64,000 nucleotides of DNA from Paenibacillus endophyticus (GTDB lineage Bacteria > Bacillota > Bacilli > Paenibacillales > Paenibacillaceae): the NCBI RefSeq assembly GCF_014192395.1, contig NZ_JACHXW010000023.1:60128-124127 (forward strand). Reading direction: 5' to 3'. This document shows, in pieces, positions 1 through 9,501 of the stretch; the first letter of the stretch is position 1, and each line of letters starts with the position of its first letter. The translations under genes and the position numbers were made by a program. The notes under the pieces were generated by a model. That model worked only from the letters and a program-made list of their open reading frames with translations. It did not search any database and had not been told where the DNA came from.

Positions 1-1
1 C

Positions 2-1060
2 GGCTTCAGCAACCGGGAAATTACGCTTCAGGACCGCAAGCTGCTTAAATACGCGTCCATTAATATAATGGAGGAAAGCCTGTCCGAATGGCATGGCCTA
101 ACCTTCAACGGGTTCGGCAATGAATTGATCGGCATCATTCAACTAAACGAGCAAGAGATGTCTGGCCAGCGCTTTCATGTCAAATCGCAGATGCATTTGA
201 TTGGACAGATGATCCATATGAACTTAAAGCAATATTTGAATGTGGAGACAACGATAGGGATGAGCACGCTTCATTCGGACATTTTCATGCTGCCGAAGCT
301 TATGGAAGAAGCCAATACGGCGGCCGAGTGGAAAACCCTCCACCCAAGCAACCATGTATTTTATTATGAGGACGTTCTAGCGCAGGAAAACCTCAGTGTC
401 GTGGAATGGATGGCAAAGGTTGACGAGTACGTGCAGGGACTGAAATCGGGCCTCGACAAACCGCTGCCAGTCGATACGGAAACGATGATTAAGCCGCTGA
501 GGGAGCTTGGCCAATCGGCCGAGCTGTTTAACAGCTATTTCGGCATGCTGGTCTACCGCTTATATGGCTTGATGTTGGAATACGGGACGACGAATGGCAT
601 CTCGCTGCAGCGGTTCGACCCGGACGTTTATTTCAGGCAAATGGTTGGAGAGGCCAGAATTGAACGTCTGCGAGAATATATTCAGGAGACCGCCAAGCTG
701 GTCCGGCTGCTCGTCAAGGAACGGGATCAATCCATACTCGCGAGAATAACGGGTTATATTCGTCTGAACTTCCGGAATCCCGCGCTCAAAATTCAGGATA
801 TTGCGAATGAGGTCCATTTCAGCACGGCGTATTTGAGCTATCTGTTTAAGCAGGAAATGAAAAAGAACCTTTGGGATTACGTAACCGAGCTGCGTATTGA
901 AGAGGCTAAGCATTTGCTTGCTACAACGGACAAAAAACGATACGAGGTCGCTTATGAGGTGGGCTACGAGTCTCCAGAGCATTTCGGCCGCATGTTCAAG
1001 CGTTATGCGGGCGTCAGTCCCGCTGAATATAGAAAAGAAGGCCAGGGGGGATTAGGCTGA
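2..1060 (+). CDS. Response regulator, AraC-type (YesN-like), 5' partial
   Basis: The gene is cut by the left edge; its frame is open from base 2. What remains is the linker and a C-terminal AraC/XylS double helix-turn-helix (about the last 100 residues: IQDIANEVHFSTAYLSYLFK for the first helix pair and YEVAYEVGYESPEHFGRMFK for the second). The missing N-terminus would hold a CheY-like receiver. It lies directly before a YesM-type kinase (CTGA overlap) and upstream of sugar ABC transporter genes, so it most likely activates that locus in response to an extracellular carbohydrate. The family assignment is firm from the HTH. The receiver and the target promoter are inferred. Confidence 0.88.
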   Translation, partial: GFSNREITLQDRKLLKYASINIMEESLSEWHGLTFNGFGNELIGIIQLNEQEMSGQRFHVKSQMHLIGQMIHMNLKQYLNVETTIGMSTLHSDIFMLPKLMEEANTAAEWKTLHPSNHVFYYEDVLAQENLSVVEWMAKVDEYVQGLKSGLDKPLPVDTETMIKPLRELGQSAELFNSYFGMLVYRLYGLMLEYGTTNGISLQRFDPDVYFRQMVGEARIERLREYIQETAKLVRLLVKERDQSILARITGYIRLNFRNPALKIQDIANEVHFSTAYLSYLFKQEMKKNLWDYVTELRIEEAKHLLATTDKKRYEVAYEVGYESPEHFGRMFKRYAGVSPAEYRKEGQGGLG

Positions 1061-2793
1061 AGCTCAAATATAAGGTTACGCTTGCGTTTGCCTTGTTTAT
1101 CGTGGGCCCATGCCTAGTCGTCGCCTGGTTTTCCGCTTATAAAGCCTCTGATTCGATGCGGGATGAGGTGGGCAGGACGACGCTGCAGCTGGTGAAACAG
1201 AACCATGTTACCATCGAGAAGACGCTGTCGGCGGTTAACGACCGAACGGTGACGCTGCTCGACAACTATTTTTTTAGCGACTCGAAGCAGTACGGCTTCT
1301 GGACGAACATCGAAACGTTGGGACAAATTAGGGAAGCGGACGCTATTCTGGAGCGATGGTCGTCGGACGGGACCGAATATACGCTGTATATGATGAACAC
1401 GGCAGGGAAAAGCACGCCTTTCGATCTCTCTTACAAGACCAAAGGGTTCAAATACTTTAATAAAGAAATCGCGGAGCAGCCTGAATGGGCGGAGCGCTCG
1501 CTGCGGGAAGGCGGCGGCGGAACGCTGCATTTATTGCAAGCGGAAGGCGGAGCGGCTACGGTCAGCTTTATGCGGAGCATCTTGAATCCGGAGAAGTATG
1601 ACGAATCGATTGGCTTTCTCGTTGTATCGAAGCTGGAGGTGCTGCTGAATCGGGATATCGTTTCTGTGCAGCTGCCGGACCGTGCGGGCATTTATTTGTT
1701 CAACGATCAGGATGAGCTGCTTATGAAGGCGGGACCGCAGAATCTGCAACTGGCTTCCATGCCTAAAGAGGCGCAAAGCCAGGTGGACGGCTATTATTTT
1801 GCCAGCGAGGGGGGCAAGAAATGGCTTTATGCGTATTCCAAGCGATCTGCGTTCAATACGCGCCTCATTTATAAAATACCGTTCGAATCCATTACCGGAA
1901 ACCAAACGGTATTCCAGTGGATGATTATGGGCATATCGGCTATTTACTTGGCATTCGTCCTCGTATTTGTCCTCTATTTGCTGCGGATTATCGTGAAGCC
2001 GCTAGTACGGCTAGTGTCCATTACGAAAATTTACGAGCCGGGGAAAAAGCTGGATATGGATGGGAAGCTGCTGCGGTCGGACGAATTCGGCATTTTGTAT
2101 GGCGCGTTTCTCAAAATGACCACCCGATTGGACAACTCGATTGATGAAAACTATGTCATGAAGATTAAGCAGAAGGAGAATGAGCTGGCAACGCTCCATT
2201 CTCAGATAACCCCGCATCTGCTGTACAATACGCTCGACTCGATTTACTGGTATGCGCTGGACAGCGGGAATACCGGCGTCGGGGACATGGTCAAGGACTT
2301 GTCGAAGCTGCTCCGAATCGGGCTTAGCAAAGGGAAATCAATCATTACGATCGCCGAGGAAATGGAGCATGTTCAGGCGTACAGCCGGCTTCAAATGAAG
2401 CGCTACCCGGATACATTCGAGGTCTATTGGGATATTGACGATTCTTTGAAGGCATACATGACGCCTAAGGTTATCTTGCAGCCATTGGTGGAGAATGCAA
2501 TCTTCCATAGCGTCAGCAGCATGGACGGGGAAGGCGAAATTTGGATAAGGGTTCACCGCGCGGACAATGAAATTCGCATGACGGTCGAGGATAACGGCTT
2601 CCTGCCGGTTGATATGGACCGCTTGGAGCAGATTGTAAACGGCATTGCGACCGATAAGGGCTATGGCATCCGTAATGTCAACCAACGGATCCAGCTGCAT
2701 TTCGGCGAAGCGTACAGCTTGCGGTACGAGCGGCGGGAAGGCGGAGGCATCAGGGCTATCATCAACCTTCCGCTTCAGGAACAAAGCGTGTAG
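1057..2793 (+). CDS. YesM-type sensor histidine kinase
   Basis: Membrane sensor kinase of the His_kinase (LytS/YesM) family. An N-terminal membrane segment, an extracellular domain of about 240 residues, a second membrane segment near residue 285 and a HAMP linker precede the phosphoacceptor region (LHSQITPHLLYNTLDSIYWY, where H is the phosphorylated residue) and an ATPase domain with N box (PLVENAIFHS) and G box (DKGYGIRNV). The first in-frame TTG is at 1093. A CTG at 1057 gives a better N-terminus (basic residues KLKYK before the helix) and is preceded by an AGGGGGG ribosome site; it overlaps the upstream stop as CTGA, so translation is probably coupled. Partner of the preceding response regulator; likely senses an oligosaccharide. 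Confidence 0.9.
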   Translation: MKLKYKVTLAFALFIVGPCLVVAWFSAYKASDSMRDEVGRTTLQLVKQNHVTIEKTLSAVNDRTVTLLDNYFFSDSKQYGFWTNIETLGQIREADAILERWSSDGTEYTLYMMNTAGKSTPFDLSYKTKGFKYFNKEIAEQPEWAERSLREGGGGTLHLLQAEGGAATVSFMRSILNPEKYDESIGFLVVSKLEVLLNRDIVSVQLPDRAGIYLFNDQDELLMKAGPQNLQLASMPKEAQSQVDGYYFASEGGKKWLYAYSKRSAFNTRLIYKIPFESITGNQTVFQWMIMGISAIYLAFVLVFVLYLLRIIVKPLVRLVSITKIYEPGKKLDMDGKLLRSDEFGILYGAFLKMTTRLDNSIDENYVMKIKQKENELATLHSQITPHLLYNTLDSIYWYALDSGNTGVGDMVKDLSKLLRIGLSKGKSIITIAEEMEHVQAYSRLQMKRYPDTFEVYWDIDDSLKAYMTPKVILQPLVENAIFHSVSSMDGEGEIWIRVHRADNEIRMTVEDNGFLPVDMDRLEQIVNGIATDKGYGIRNVNQRIQLHFGEAYSLRYERREGGGIRAIINLPLQEQSV

Positions 2794-2798
2794 CTAAG

Positions 2799-2828
2799 GA
2801 GCTCCGGCACATTGCCGGGGCTCTTTCT
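2799..2828 (+). terminator. Rho-independent terminator after the two-component pair
   Basis: An 11-bp stem (GAGCTCCGGCA against TGCCGGGGCTC, one G-U pair) with a 3-base loop is followed by TTTCT. It separates the regulatory pair from the ABC transporter operon. Confidence 0.8.
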
Positions 2829-2958
2829 ACTTGGATCGATGCGCGCTCTTTGCTCCGGATCAGCAAGCTAAGTTTACATCACATTCTAATAGGAATACAT
2901 CATCGTCATTAGGGGGCGGCCATTCTATACTAAAGTCAACAGAAGGGAGGTTGACATA

Positions 2959-3933
2959 TTGAGAGCGAAATCAGAAGTCCAGAGCGCGGGCTTGAAGAGC
3001 CATTCGAAGACGGGTATGGCCTTGTTTTTCCACTTGCTATGGAAGTACCGATATTTAACGATGATGATGCTGCCTACTCTCATCGTGCTTATTCTGAATA
3101 ACTATCTGCCTATGTTCGGGGTGTTCATTGCATTCAAAAATATCAATTACATCGATGGCATATGGAAAAGCCCATGGGTAGGCTTCGATAATTTCACATT
3201 CTTGTTCTCGTCCGGATCATTATGGCGCATTGCGAGAAACACCGTGCTGTACAGCCTGGTATTCATGGTGATCAACCTAGGTTTGTCGGTAGCCATTGCC
3301 GTTGCCATTAACGAGCTTCGAGGCAAGCTGCTGGCGAAGGGCTATCAAACCTTCCTCATCATGCCTTACTTCCTATCGATGGTCGTCATTAGCTATTTGG
3401 CCTATGCATTCTTGAATCCGGATAAGGGCTTCTTAAATACCTCCATTCTTGAATGGTTCGGCAAAGACCCCGTATTCTGGTATTCGGAGCAAGCCTTCTG
3501 GCCGTATATTCTGACCTTGGTTAATGCTTGGAAGGGCGTTGGCATCGGAGCCGTTATCTACATTGCAGCCATTGCCGGAATCGATCCGGAATATTATGAA
3601 GCGGCGGTCATAGACGGAGCCTCGAAATGGCGTCAAATCTTTCATATTACGCTGCCGTCCATTCAGCCTATTATCATTATTATGACGATCTTGTCTATGG
3701 GGCATGTTTTCAACTCGGACTTCGGCTTGTTCTTCCAAGTGCCGATGGATTCGGGGGCGCTGTACCCGGTTACCGATACCGTCGACACGTATGTGTATCG
3801 TGTATTAATGGAGCTTAACGACATTGGGATGTCATCGGCTGCGGCGTTGGTGCAATCCGTTCTAGGATTCATTATGGTCATATTGACTAACTCAGCGGTA
3901 CGCAAAATCAATAAAGATCAGGCCCTTTTCTAA
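2959..3933 (+). CDS. Sugar ABC transporter permease, LplB type
   Basis: Inner-membrane permease of the CUT1 carbohydrate family (MalF/LplB-like, 324 aa, about six membrane helices). The cytoplasmic EAA loop that contacts the ATPase is visible as EYYEAAVIDGASKWRQIFHI near residue 213. Start is TTG, 8 bp after an AAGGGAGG ribosome site. It pairs with the next permease and the lipoprotein binding protein. No ATPase gene is present here, as usual for Firmicute CUT1 systems that share an MsmX-type ATPase. Substrate inferred to be an oligosaccharide from the neighbouring hydrolases. Confidence 0.92.
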   Translation: MRAKSEVQSAGLKSHSKTGMALFFHLLWKYRYLTMMMLPTLIVLILNNYLPMFGVFIAFKNINYIDGIWKSPWVGFDNFTFLFSSGSLWRIARNTVLYSLVFMVINLGLSVAIAVAINELRGKLLAKGYQTFLIMPYFLSMVVISYLAYAFLNPDKGFLNTSILEWFGKDPVFWYSEQAFWPYILTLVNAWKGVGIGAVIYIAAIAGIDPEYYEAAVIDGASKWRQIFHITLPSIQPIIIIMTILSMGHVFNSDFGLFFQVPMDSGALYPVTDTVDTYVYRVLMELNDIGMSSAAALVQSVLGFIMVILTNSAVRKINKDQALF

Positions 3934-3955
3934 GGCAGAAGCAGAGGTGATAACG

Positions 3956-4867
3956 ATGAGCTCGCAAACAAGCCGCAGGGAAAATAAAATTTCGCCGCTG
4001 ACCAATATCGTATTGAACATCGGCTTCATTCTCTTATCCTTGGCGTGCGTACTACCCGTCATACTGGTCATTATCGTATCCGTTACCCACAATGATTCCT
4101 TGCTGAATAGAGGCTACAGCTTCTTGCCGGAGAAATTATCATGGATCGCATACGAAAGCTTGTTTAAGGATTACTCCACGATTTTTGGCGCATATGGCGT
4201 CAGCATTGGCGTTACGGTGGTGGGGACGATTCTTAGCGTCATATTCATGGCTCTTTACGCTTATCCGATCTCCAGAGCGGACTATCCGTTTCGCGGGATA
4301 TTCACCTTCTTTCTTTTCTTCACGATGCTGTTCAACGGGGGCATAGTAAGCAAATACATCGTATTCACGCAAACGATCGGACTGCTGGATTCCTATGCCG
4401 CCTTAATATTGCCGCTGCTCATTATTCCGTTCAACGTCATCATTATGCGGACTTTCTTCCAGACGACAATCCATCCTGCGTTGATCGAGTCGGCCAGAAT
4501 TGACGGCGGCGGAGAACTTCTAATTTTTATACGCATCGTTCTTCCGCTCTCTCTTCCGGTTATGGCTACGATGGCTCTGCTCAGCACGATCGTGTATTGG
4601 AATGATTGGTTTAATGCTCTCTTGTTTATCCGGACGGAAGAGAAATACCCGCTGCAATATTTGATGATGCGCGTACTCAACGATGTCCAGTTTATGCGTT
4701 CCAACGTCCAGCTGGCAGCGCAAAATCCGCAGCTCATGAAGGATTTGCCCAATGAGTCGCTGCAGATGGCAATGGCTGTCGTCGGCATGGGCCCGATCCT
4801 GCTCGTTTATCCGTTCTTTCAGAAGTATTTCGTTAAAGGCTTGACAGTAGGCGCCGTTAAAGGCTAA
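3956..4867 (+). CDS. Sugar ABC transporter permease, LplC/YtcP type
   Basis: Second CUT1 permease (MalG-like), with about six membrane helices and an EAA loop (ALIESARIDGGGELLIFIRI). An in-frame GTG lies at 3947, but ATG 3956 sits 7 bp after AGAGGTGA and gives a normal N-terminus, so I use it. It is 22 bp after the LplB-type gene and should form the heterodimeric channel with it. A weak hairpin lies in the 78-bp gap before the binding-protein gene, a common arrangement for raising binding-protein levels relative to permease. Confidence 0.92.
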   Translation: MSSQTSRRENKISPLTNIVLNIGFILLSLACVLPVILVIIVSVTHNDSLLNRGYSFLPEKLSWIAYESLFKDYSTIFGAYGVSIGVTVVGTILSVIFMALYAYPISRADYPFRGIFTFFLFFTMLFNGGIVSKYIVFTQTIGLLDSYAALILPLLIIPFNVIIMRTFFQTTIHPALIESARIDGGGELLIFIRIVLPLSLPVMATMALLSTIVYWNDWFNALLFIRTEEKYPLQYLMMRVLNDVQFMRSNVQLAAQNPQLMKDLPNESLQMAMAVVGMGPILLVYPFFQKYFVKGLTVGAVKG

Positions 4868-4945
4868 AGCACTCGGTAGTAACGGCCTGAGGTTATCACG
4901 CCAAGGGCCAACTATTATAAATTAGTTCTGGGAGGGTTAAATGAA

Positions 4946-6547
4946 ATGAAACAGAAAAAGACATTCATCATGCTGCTTGCCTTGGCAATGGTACTATCCG
5001 TGTTTTTGCAAGCGTGTTCAAGCGGAGGGAACAGTGAAAAACCGACCAACGCGGCTGCCGAAACAAACGGGGAGAAGTCGCCAGAGCCGGATAAAGCGAC
5101 GAATGCGCCGGCAGAAGAGCCAAAGCTTGAGCCCTACGAGGTATCCATTGTGTACTTCGGAACGCCGCAAGAGGATGATGCTTTGATCGAGGAGAAGCTG
5201 AATGAATTTTTCAAAGAGAAAATCAATGCAACGGTATCTCTTCAGCCTATCGCTTCAAGCGATTTTAAAAACCGTACGGAGCTTATGATGAATACGGGCG
5301 AGAAGATGGACCTCGTGTTCTCAGCTTCATGGCTCAATTTCTTCGGCAACGCCTCCAAAGGCGCTTATCTAGAGCTTGATGAGCTGCTGGAGAAGCATGG
5401 CCAAGGCATCAAGGAACGGATTAATCCACTCTACTTGGAAGCGCCGCGCCTGAAAGGCAAGCTGTATGCGGTTCCAACGAATAAGGAGATTACGCAAGGA
5501 AAGGCATTTACGTACCGGAAGGATATCGTCGACAAATATAGCATTCCAATCGACTCTATCAATAGGGTAGAAGATTTAGAGCCTTGGTATGAAAAAATAA
5601 AAAAAGAAGAGCCGGAAATGATTAACCAGTATGTAGCTGGCGGGTCTGGCAATTTCGGCGGCGGCTTCATGATGTATGAAACGAATTCGAACCTTCGTCC
5701 AATCGGACCTACTCCGGCTAAGACACCGATGTTCTTGATCGATTACAAAGCACTGGATATGAAGGTGAAGTCCGTGCTTGACCCTGAAGTTGTAGAGCTT
5801 AACAAAAACGAAATCGAGATGTTCCGTTCCTTTTATGAAAAAGGCTATATCAACTCGGATGCGGGTACGAGCACAACGGATATTGGCGAATTGAGAAAGC
5901 AAGGAAAGATTTGGATGCAATCGGCGACTTGGAAGCCAGGCGCGGATATCGAAGCGCAGATCGCTGACAACAACCAGTACGAATATGTATCCCATGTCGT
6001 GGAGGAGCCGATCGTAACGACGGACCTGGCAGCGGGCTCCATGTTCGCGATCTCCAGAACGTCCAAGGATCCGGATCGTGCAATGATGGTATTGAACTAT
6101 TTGCATACTGATCCTTACGTGGTCAACTTGTTCGTTAACGGCATCGAAGGCAAGCATTATAAAAAAGTCGGCGATAACCGCATCGAACCCATTGCGGATT
6201 CGGGTTATGGCAAGACGGCTCTATTCTGGGTAGTCGGCAACCAAATGATTAACTATTTGAAGCCAGGCCAGCCGGACGACCTTTATATCAATTGGGAGAA
6301 GTTCAACAATGAAGCGACTCGCTTCCCGCTTATGGGCTTCGTATTCGATGACGCGAAAGTGAAAAACGAGATTACGCAAATTACGGCTGTCGTAACGGAA
6401 TACAAATCGATCTTCACGGGAGCGGTGAAAGATCCAACCAAGCTGCTGGAGGAGAGAAATAAAAAGCTGAAAACGGCCGGACTTGAGAAGGTTCAAGCCG
6501 AGCTGCAATCGCAAATCGACGTTTGGTGGGACGAGAACAAGAAATAG
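4946..6547 (+). CDS. Extracellular sugar-binding lipoprotein (LplA-like, DUF3502 C-terminus)
   Basis: 533-aa lipoprotein. The lipobox LQAC at residues 21-24 is followed by a long Ser/Asn/Glu/Pro-rich tether and a periplasmic-binding-protein type 1 solute domain. The C-terminus (YKSIFTGAVKDP...VWWDENKK) matches the DUF3502-type ending of LplA-like Paenibacillus binding proteins. It is anchored outside the membrane, delivers sugar to the two upstream permeases and is encoded last in the transporter operon, before a terminator. RBS GGGAGGG. The exact ligand cannot be read from sequence; neighbours suggest an unsaturated uronic-acid oligosaccharide. Confidence 0.93.
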   Translation: MKQKKTFIMLLALAMVLSVFLQACSSGGNSEKPTNAAAETNGEKSPEPDKATNAPAEEPKLEPYEVSIVYFGTPQEDDALIEEKLNEFFKEKINATVSLQPIASSDFKNRTELMMNTGEKMDLVFSASWLNFFGNASKGAYLELDELLEKHGQGIKERINPLYLEAPRLKGKLYAVPTNKEITQGKAFTYRKDIVDKYSIPIDSINRVEDLEPWYEKIKKEEPEMINQYVAGGSGNFGGGFMMYETNSNLRPIGPTPAKTPMFLIDYKALDMKVKSVLDPEVVELNKNEIEMFRSFYEKGYINSDAGTSTTDIGELRKQGKIWMQSATWKPGADIEAQIADNNQYEYVSHVVEEPIVTTDLAAGSMFAISRTSKDPDRAMMVLNYLHTDPYVVNLFVNGIEGKHYKKVGDNRIEPIADSGYGKTALFWVVGNQMINYLKPGQPDDLYINWEKFNNEATRFPLMGFVFDDAKVKNEITQITAVVTEYKSIFTGAVKDPTKLLEERNKKLKTAGLEKVQAELQSQIDVWWDENKK

Positions 6548-6568
6548 AACACATGCAATGAGATGGCC

Positions 6569-6597
6569 AAAGAGTCTCCGGTTGGGGGCTCTTTGCT
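6569..6597 (+). terminator. Terminator after the binding-protein gene
   Basis: Stem AAAGAGTCTCC against GGGGGCTCTTT (with G-U pairs), 4-base loop, then TTTGC. It is a modest terminator allowing partial read-through into the hydrolase genes 50 bp downstream. Confidence 0.65.
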
Positions 6598-6646
6598 ATC
6601 CCCGCTTTACCAAAAATGATAAGCATACGATTAGGGGGACGCTTCC

Positions 6647-8005
6647 TTGAGACCGGAGAAGTTAATTTATACGTTTGTCAGCTACGCATCGCATTATGAT
6701 ACCCCATGGGGGCAAGGAACAGCTGTAGAGGGCGTTGACCGAACGGCTGAGCTTGCCCACAAATACGGGATACCCGTAACGTGGATTGTGAACGGGGGCT
6801 CGGTTCCCGTGCTGAAGGGCCGTATTCAGGAGTGGCATGACCAATACGGCGATGATGTCATTCTTCAATGCCCATTCTTCATCGAGGATACCGGAATGTC
6901 CAAGGAGAAGCTGAAGAGCAAGCTTGCAAGCGACTGGCGCATCGTGGAGGAAGCCTTCCCATGGGCAAAAACGAAGGTTGCTGCTCGCGGGAAAATTTAC
7001 AACGAATTAATTGAAGTGCTGGAGGAGCTTGATTTCAAAGGGATGTGGGGCTACTGCTGGGAGCAGGTTTGGTGGGACGGCATTACGCACAAGGGCATTC
7101 CTTGGGGCTCCTGGTACGTGGACAGCAGCAGATATAAGGTTCCGCATTCCGGCAAAGGAAAAATTGTCGCATGCGAATGGACGGCGCGCGATTTGAATTT
7201 AACCTATCATTCGGGAAGCCCGTGCGTATACTCGACAGATCCGAATGACGTGCTTCGCGCGGGGCTTTGCACAGGCGAGGATATTACCTATTGGAAAAAC
7301 CTGTTTGACGACTATTTGGACAATACGGATCATAACGAACGAGTATATTTCCTGCAGCAGCAGGAAGCGCATGAGATGGAGTTCACCGAGCGCTTTGCCG
7401 TATTCCCTGCCTCCCATGTGGAAGCATGCGAAGGCATGCTGGATCTCTTCTTCGCTTATATTACGCAATTCCCTATTACGCTGACGACATTGCCTAAAGC
7501 GATAGAGCTCTACCATGAGCAAAACGAAATTACGGCGCCGGTATCCATGCTGACCCGGGATACGTTAATTCGTCCTGAGGTTAATGAATATACAATCACG
7601 CTTGGCGGGACGGGAGCGGGGCCTTGGCCAACGACCTTTCTCTATTACGACCATGAATGCCAATTGGCGTTTGTACAAGGTGAATGCAGACCCCATCGGC
7701 TGCGGAATTACATCGGAAAAGGAAATATGAATGAAGAATTTAATGAGCCGATTCCCCAGGTATTCGTGAATGAATATGAGAAAACAACGGATCTCATCCA
7801 TATGGCCTTCGATATTGGCTATTGGAATCCGATGCCATTCGGATTGGCCTACTGGGATGACTTGTGCGGCTATGAGCTTCAATCATGCTCGGATGGGGTT
7901 CAGGTGCAGCTAATTAAAGAAAGATTGGCCTTTCTTAGGTTTCAATTGCCGGGCAAGCCTGTAAGAATCGAGCTGACGCTCGCGAAGCGGACAGAGGGAG
8001 TGTAA
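6647..8005 (+). CDS. NodB-fold (polysaccharide deacetylase-like) carbohydrate protein
   Basis: 452-aa protein, no signal peptide, so cytoplasmic. The N-terminal ~280 residues look like the glycoside hydrolase/deacetylase beta-alpha barrel (early strand IYTFVSYASHYDTPWGQG, then HKYGIPVTWIVNGGS). The classical TFDDGP and HxxxH deacetylase motifs are not evident, so enzymatic activity is uncertain. The C-terminal ~150 residues form a beta-rich domain. TTG start after AGGGGGA. The stop is 3 bp before the GH88 gene, so the two are co-translated. Probably handles acetylated or otherwise decorated oligosaccharides in this locus; function is inferred from context only. Confidence 0.6.
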   Translation: MRPEKLIYTFVSYASHYDTPWGQGTAVEGVDRTAELAHKYGIPVTWIVNGGSVPVLKGRIQEWHDQYGDDVILQCPFFIEDTGMSKEKLKSKLASDWRIVEEAFPWAKTKVAARGKIYNELIEVLEELDFKGMWGYCWEQVWWDGITHKGIPWGSWYVDSSRYKVPHSGKGKIVACEWTARDLNLTYHSGSPCVYSTDPNDVLRAGLCTGEDITYWKNLFDDYLDNTDHNERVYFLQQQEAHEMEFTERFAVFPASHVEACEGMLDLFFAYITQFPITLTTLPKAIELYHEQNEITAPVSMLTRDTLIRPEVNEYTITLGGTGAGPWPTTFLYYDHECQLAFVQGECRPHRLRNYIGKGNMNEEFNEPIPQVFVNEYEKTTDLIHMAFDIGYWNPMPFGLAYWDDLCGYELQSCSDGVQVQLIKERLAFLRFQLPGKPVRIELTLAKRTEGV

Positions 8006-8008
8006 GGC

Positions 8009-9157
8009 ATGCAGACAAATGCGATGACGAATGACGGCGGTTATGGGCAAGCTGTCCAGTTTGCGCTGGAACGTATTCATCATAATCTTTCAACGTTTAC
8101 TGGGCTTTTTCCAGCCCCGGCCAGCGAGAGCTTAGTGTATGCCGGCATCGTGAACGAAGACTGGACCGCAAGCTTCTGGACGGGTCAGCTATGGCTGGCC
8201 TATGAGCTGACGGGGGATGAAGAATATCGCGCCGTGGCGGAGCGTCAGTTGCCGAGCTATAAGAAACGGGTCGAAGAGCGTATTGCGGTTGATACGCATG
8301 ATCTTGGCTTTCTCTACAGCTTATCCGCTGTTGCGGAATACCGGATTACCGGCAATCAGGAGGCAAGGGCGGCGGCGCTGAAGGCTGCCGATCTGCTGGC
8401 GGAGCGCTATTTTGCGAAAGCAGGCATTATTCAAGCTTGGGGCGATCTGAATGATCCGGAGCAATGCGGCAGAATGATTATTGATTGCCTAATGAACCTG
8501 CCGCTGCTGTACTGGGCTTCGGAAGAGACGGGGAACGGCCAATATGCGGCAATGGCACGCTCCCATGTGAAGCAGTCTGCGGCATATCTTGTGCGGCCGG
8601 ATTTCACGACTTACCATACCTATTACATGGACGTGCAGACGGGGGAGCCGAAATACGGCAATACCCATCAGGGCTATGCCGATGATTCCTGCTGGGCGAG
8701 AGGGCAGGCATGGGGCATTTATGGTTTTATGCTGAGCTATGCCTATTCAAGGGATGAGACGCTGCTTGGGCTGTCGAAGTCGCTTGCCGATTACTTTCTA
8801 ACCAGGCTGCCAGAGGATGGCATTGTATATTGGGATCTGGTCTTTACCGAAGGAATAGAGCAGGAAAAGGACAGCTCGGCTGCGGCCATCGCCGTATGCG
8901 GGCTGCTGGAGCTGGTGAAGTATTTGCCAAAGGCTGATCCGGATAGGCTCCGATATGAACAGGCGGCTTTAACCATGCTGAGCTCGCTTTCTGAAAACTA
9001 CACGACACAAGACGATTCGGCATCCAATGGGATATTGAAGCATGCCGTTTACAACAAGCCAAGAGGAATGGGAGTGGATGAATGCACCATCTGGGGTGAT
9101 TATTTTTACGTAGAAGCGCTGGCTAGAGTAATGACGGAGTGGCGGTTATATTGGTAA
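8009..9157 (+). CDS. GH88 unsaturated glucuronyl/galacturonyl hydrolase
   Basis: 382 aa, the normal length for GH88/105-like (alpha/alpha)6-barrel enzymes, cytoplasmic. They hydrate the 4,5-unsaturated uronic acid left by polysaccharide lyases, releasing a keto-sugar. Two conserved aspartates are visible: VDTHDLGF (first acidic residue) and GRMIIDCLMN (second). The signature HQGYADDSCWARGQAWGIYG, typical of GH88, follows. The presence of this enzyme implies that the imported substrate is a lyase product (glycosaminoglycan, xanthan or pectin type). It follows the NodB-fold gene by 3 bp. Confidence 0.92.
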   Translation: MQTNAMTNDGGYGQAVQFALERIHHNLSTFTGLFPAPASESLVYAGIVNEDWTASFWTGQLWLAYELTGDEEYRAVAERQLPSYKKRVEERIAVDTHDLGFLYSLSAVAEYRITGNQEARAAALKAADLLAERYFAKAGIIQAWGDLNDPEQCGRMIIDCLMNLPLLYWASEETGNGQYAAMARSHVKQSAAYLVRPDFTTYHTYYMDVQTGEPKYGNTHQGYADDSCWARGQAWGIYGFMLSYAYSRDETLLGLSKSLADYFLTRLPEDGIVYWDLVFTEGIEQEKDSSAAAIAVCGLLELVKYLPKADPDRLRYEQAALTMLSSLSENYTTQDDSASNGILKHAVYNKPRGMGVDECTIWGDYFYVEALARVMTEWRLYW

Positions 9158-9179
9158 CCGCGTCTCGCGGCGTAGAGCT

Positions 9180-9338
9180 GTGGCAATTAATGACTATTTT
9201 GCAGATTTGATATTGGCCGATTTAATTAAAGAGGGATTAACTTGTGATCAGATGCTAGTAAGATTTCGTGAAAAACAAAGCGAGCTGCATACTGCTGTTA
9301 AAAACTATCAACTCAATCTATTTTCCCTTAATGAATAA
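9180..9338 (+). CDS. Small hypothetical protein (52 aa)
   Basis: A GTG-started frame encodes 52 residues, beginning MAINDYFADLILADLIKEG and ending LFSLNE; mostly helical and acidic/basic mixed, no membrane segment. It sits 22 bp after the GH88 gene and just before a strong terminator, which supports it being transcribed as the last gene of the operon. No good ribosome site is visible before the GTG. Function unknown; Spo0E-like and SinI-like small regulators have similar size, but I see no diagnostic motif. Confidence 0.4.
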   Translation: MAINDYFADLILADLIKEGLTCDQMLVRFREKQSELHTAVKNYQLNLFSLNE

Positions 9339-9350
9339 GCAGTCAGGAAG

Positions 9351-9386
9351 CCTGCTCCGTTATGGATAAAACGGGGCAGGTTTTTT
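9351..9386 (+). terminator. Strong rho-independent terminator
   Basis: Stem CCTGCTCCGTT / AACGGGGCAGG, 8-base loop, followed by TTTTTT. Ends the hydrolase operon. Confidence 0.9.
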
Positions 9387-9501
9387 GTATTTATAAACTC
9401 CCTATATTGTTTACGATTGCCTCATGGCAGCAAGGATGCGGTGCGGGTTATGCTGAAGAAAGCTTCATTTCATGCACATGATATATGGGAGGATAACCAT
9501 T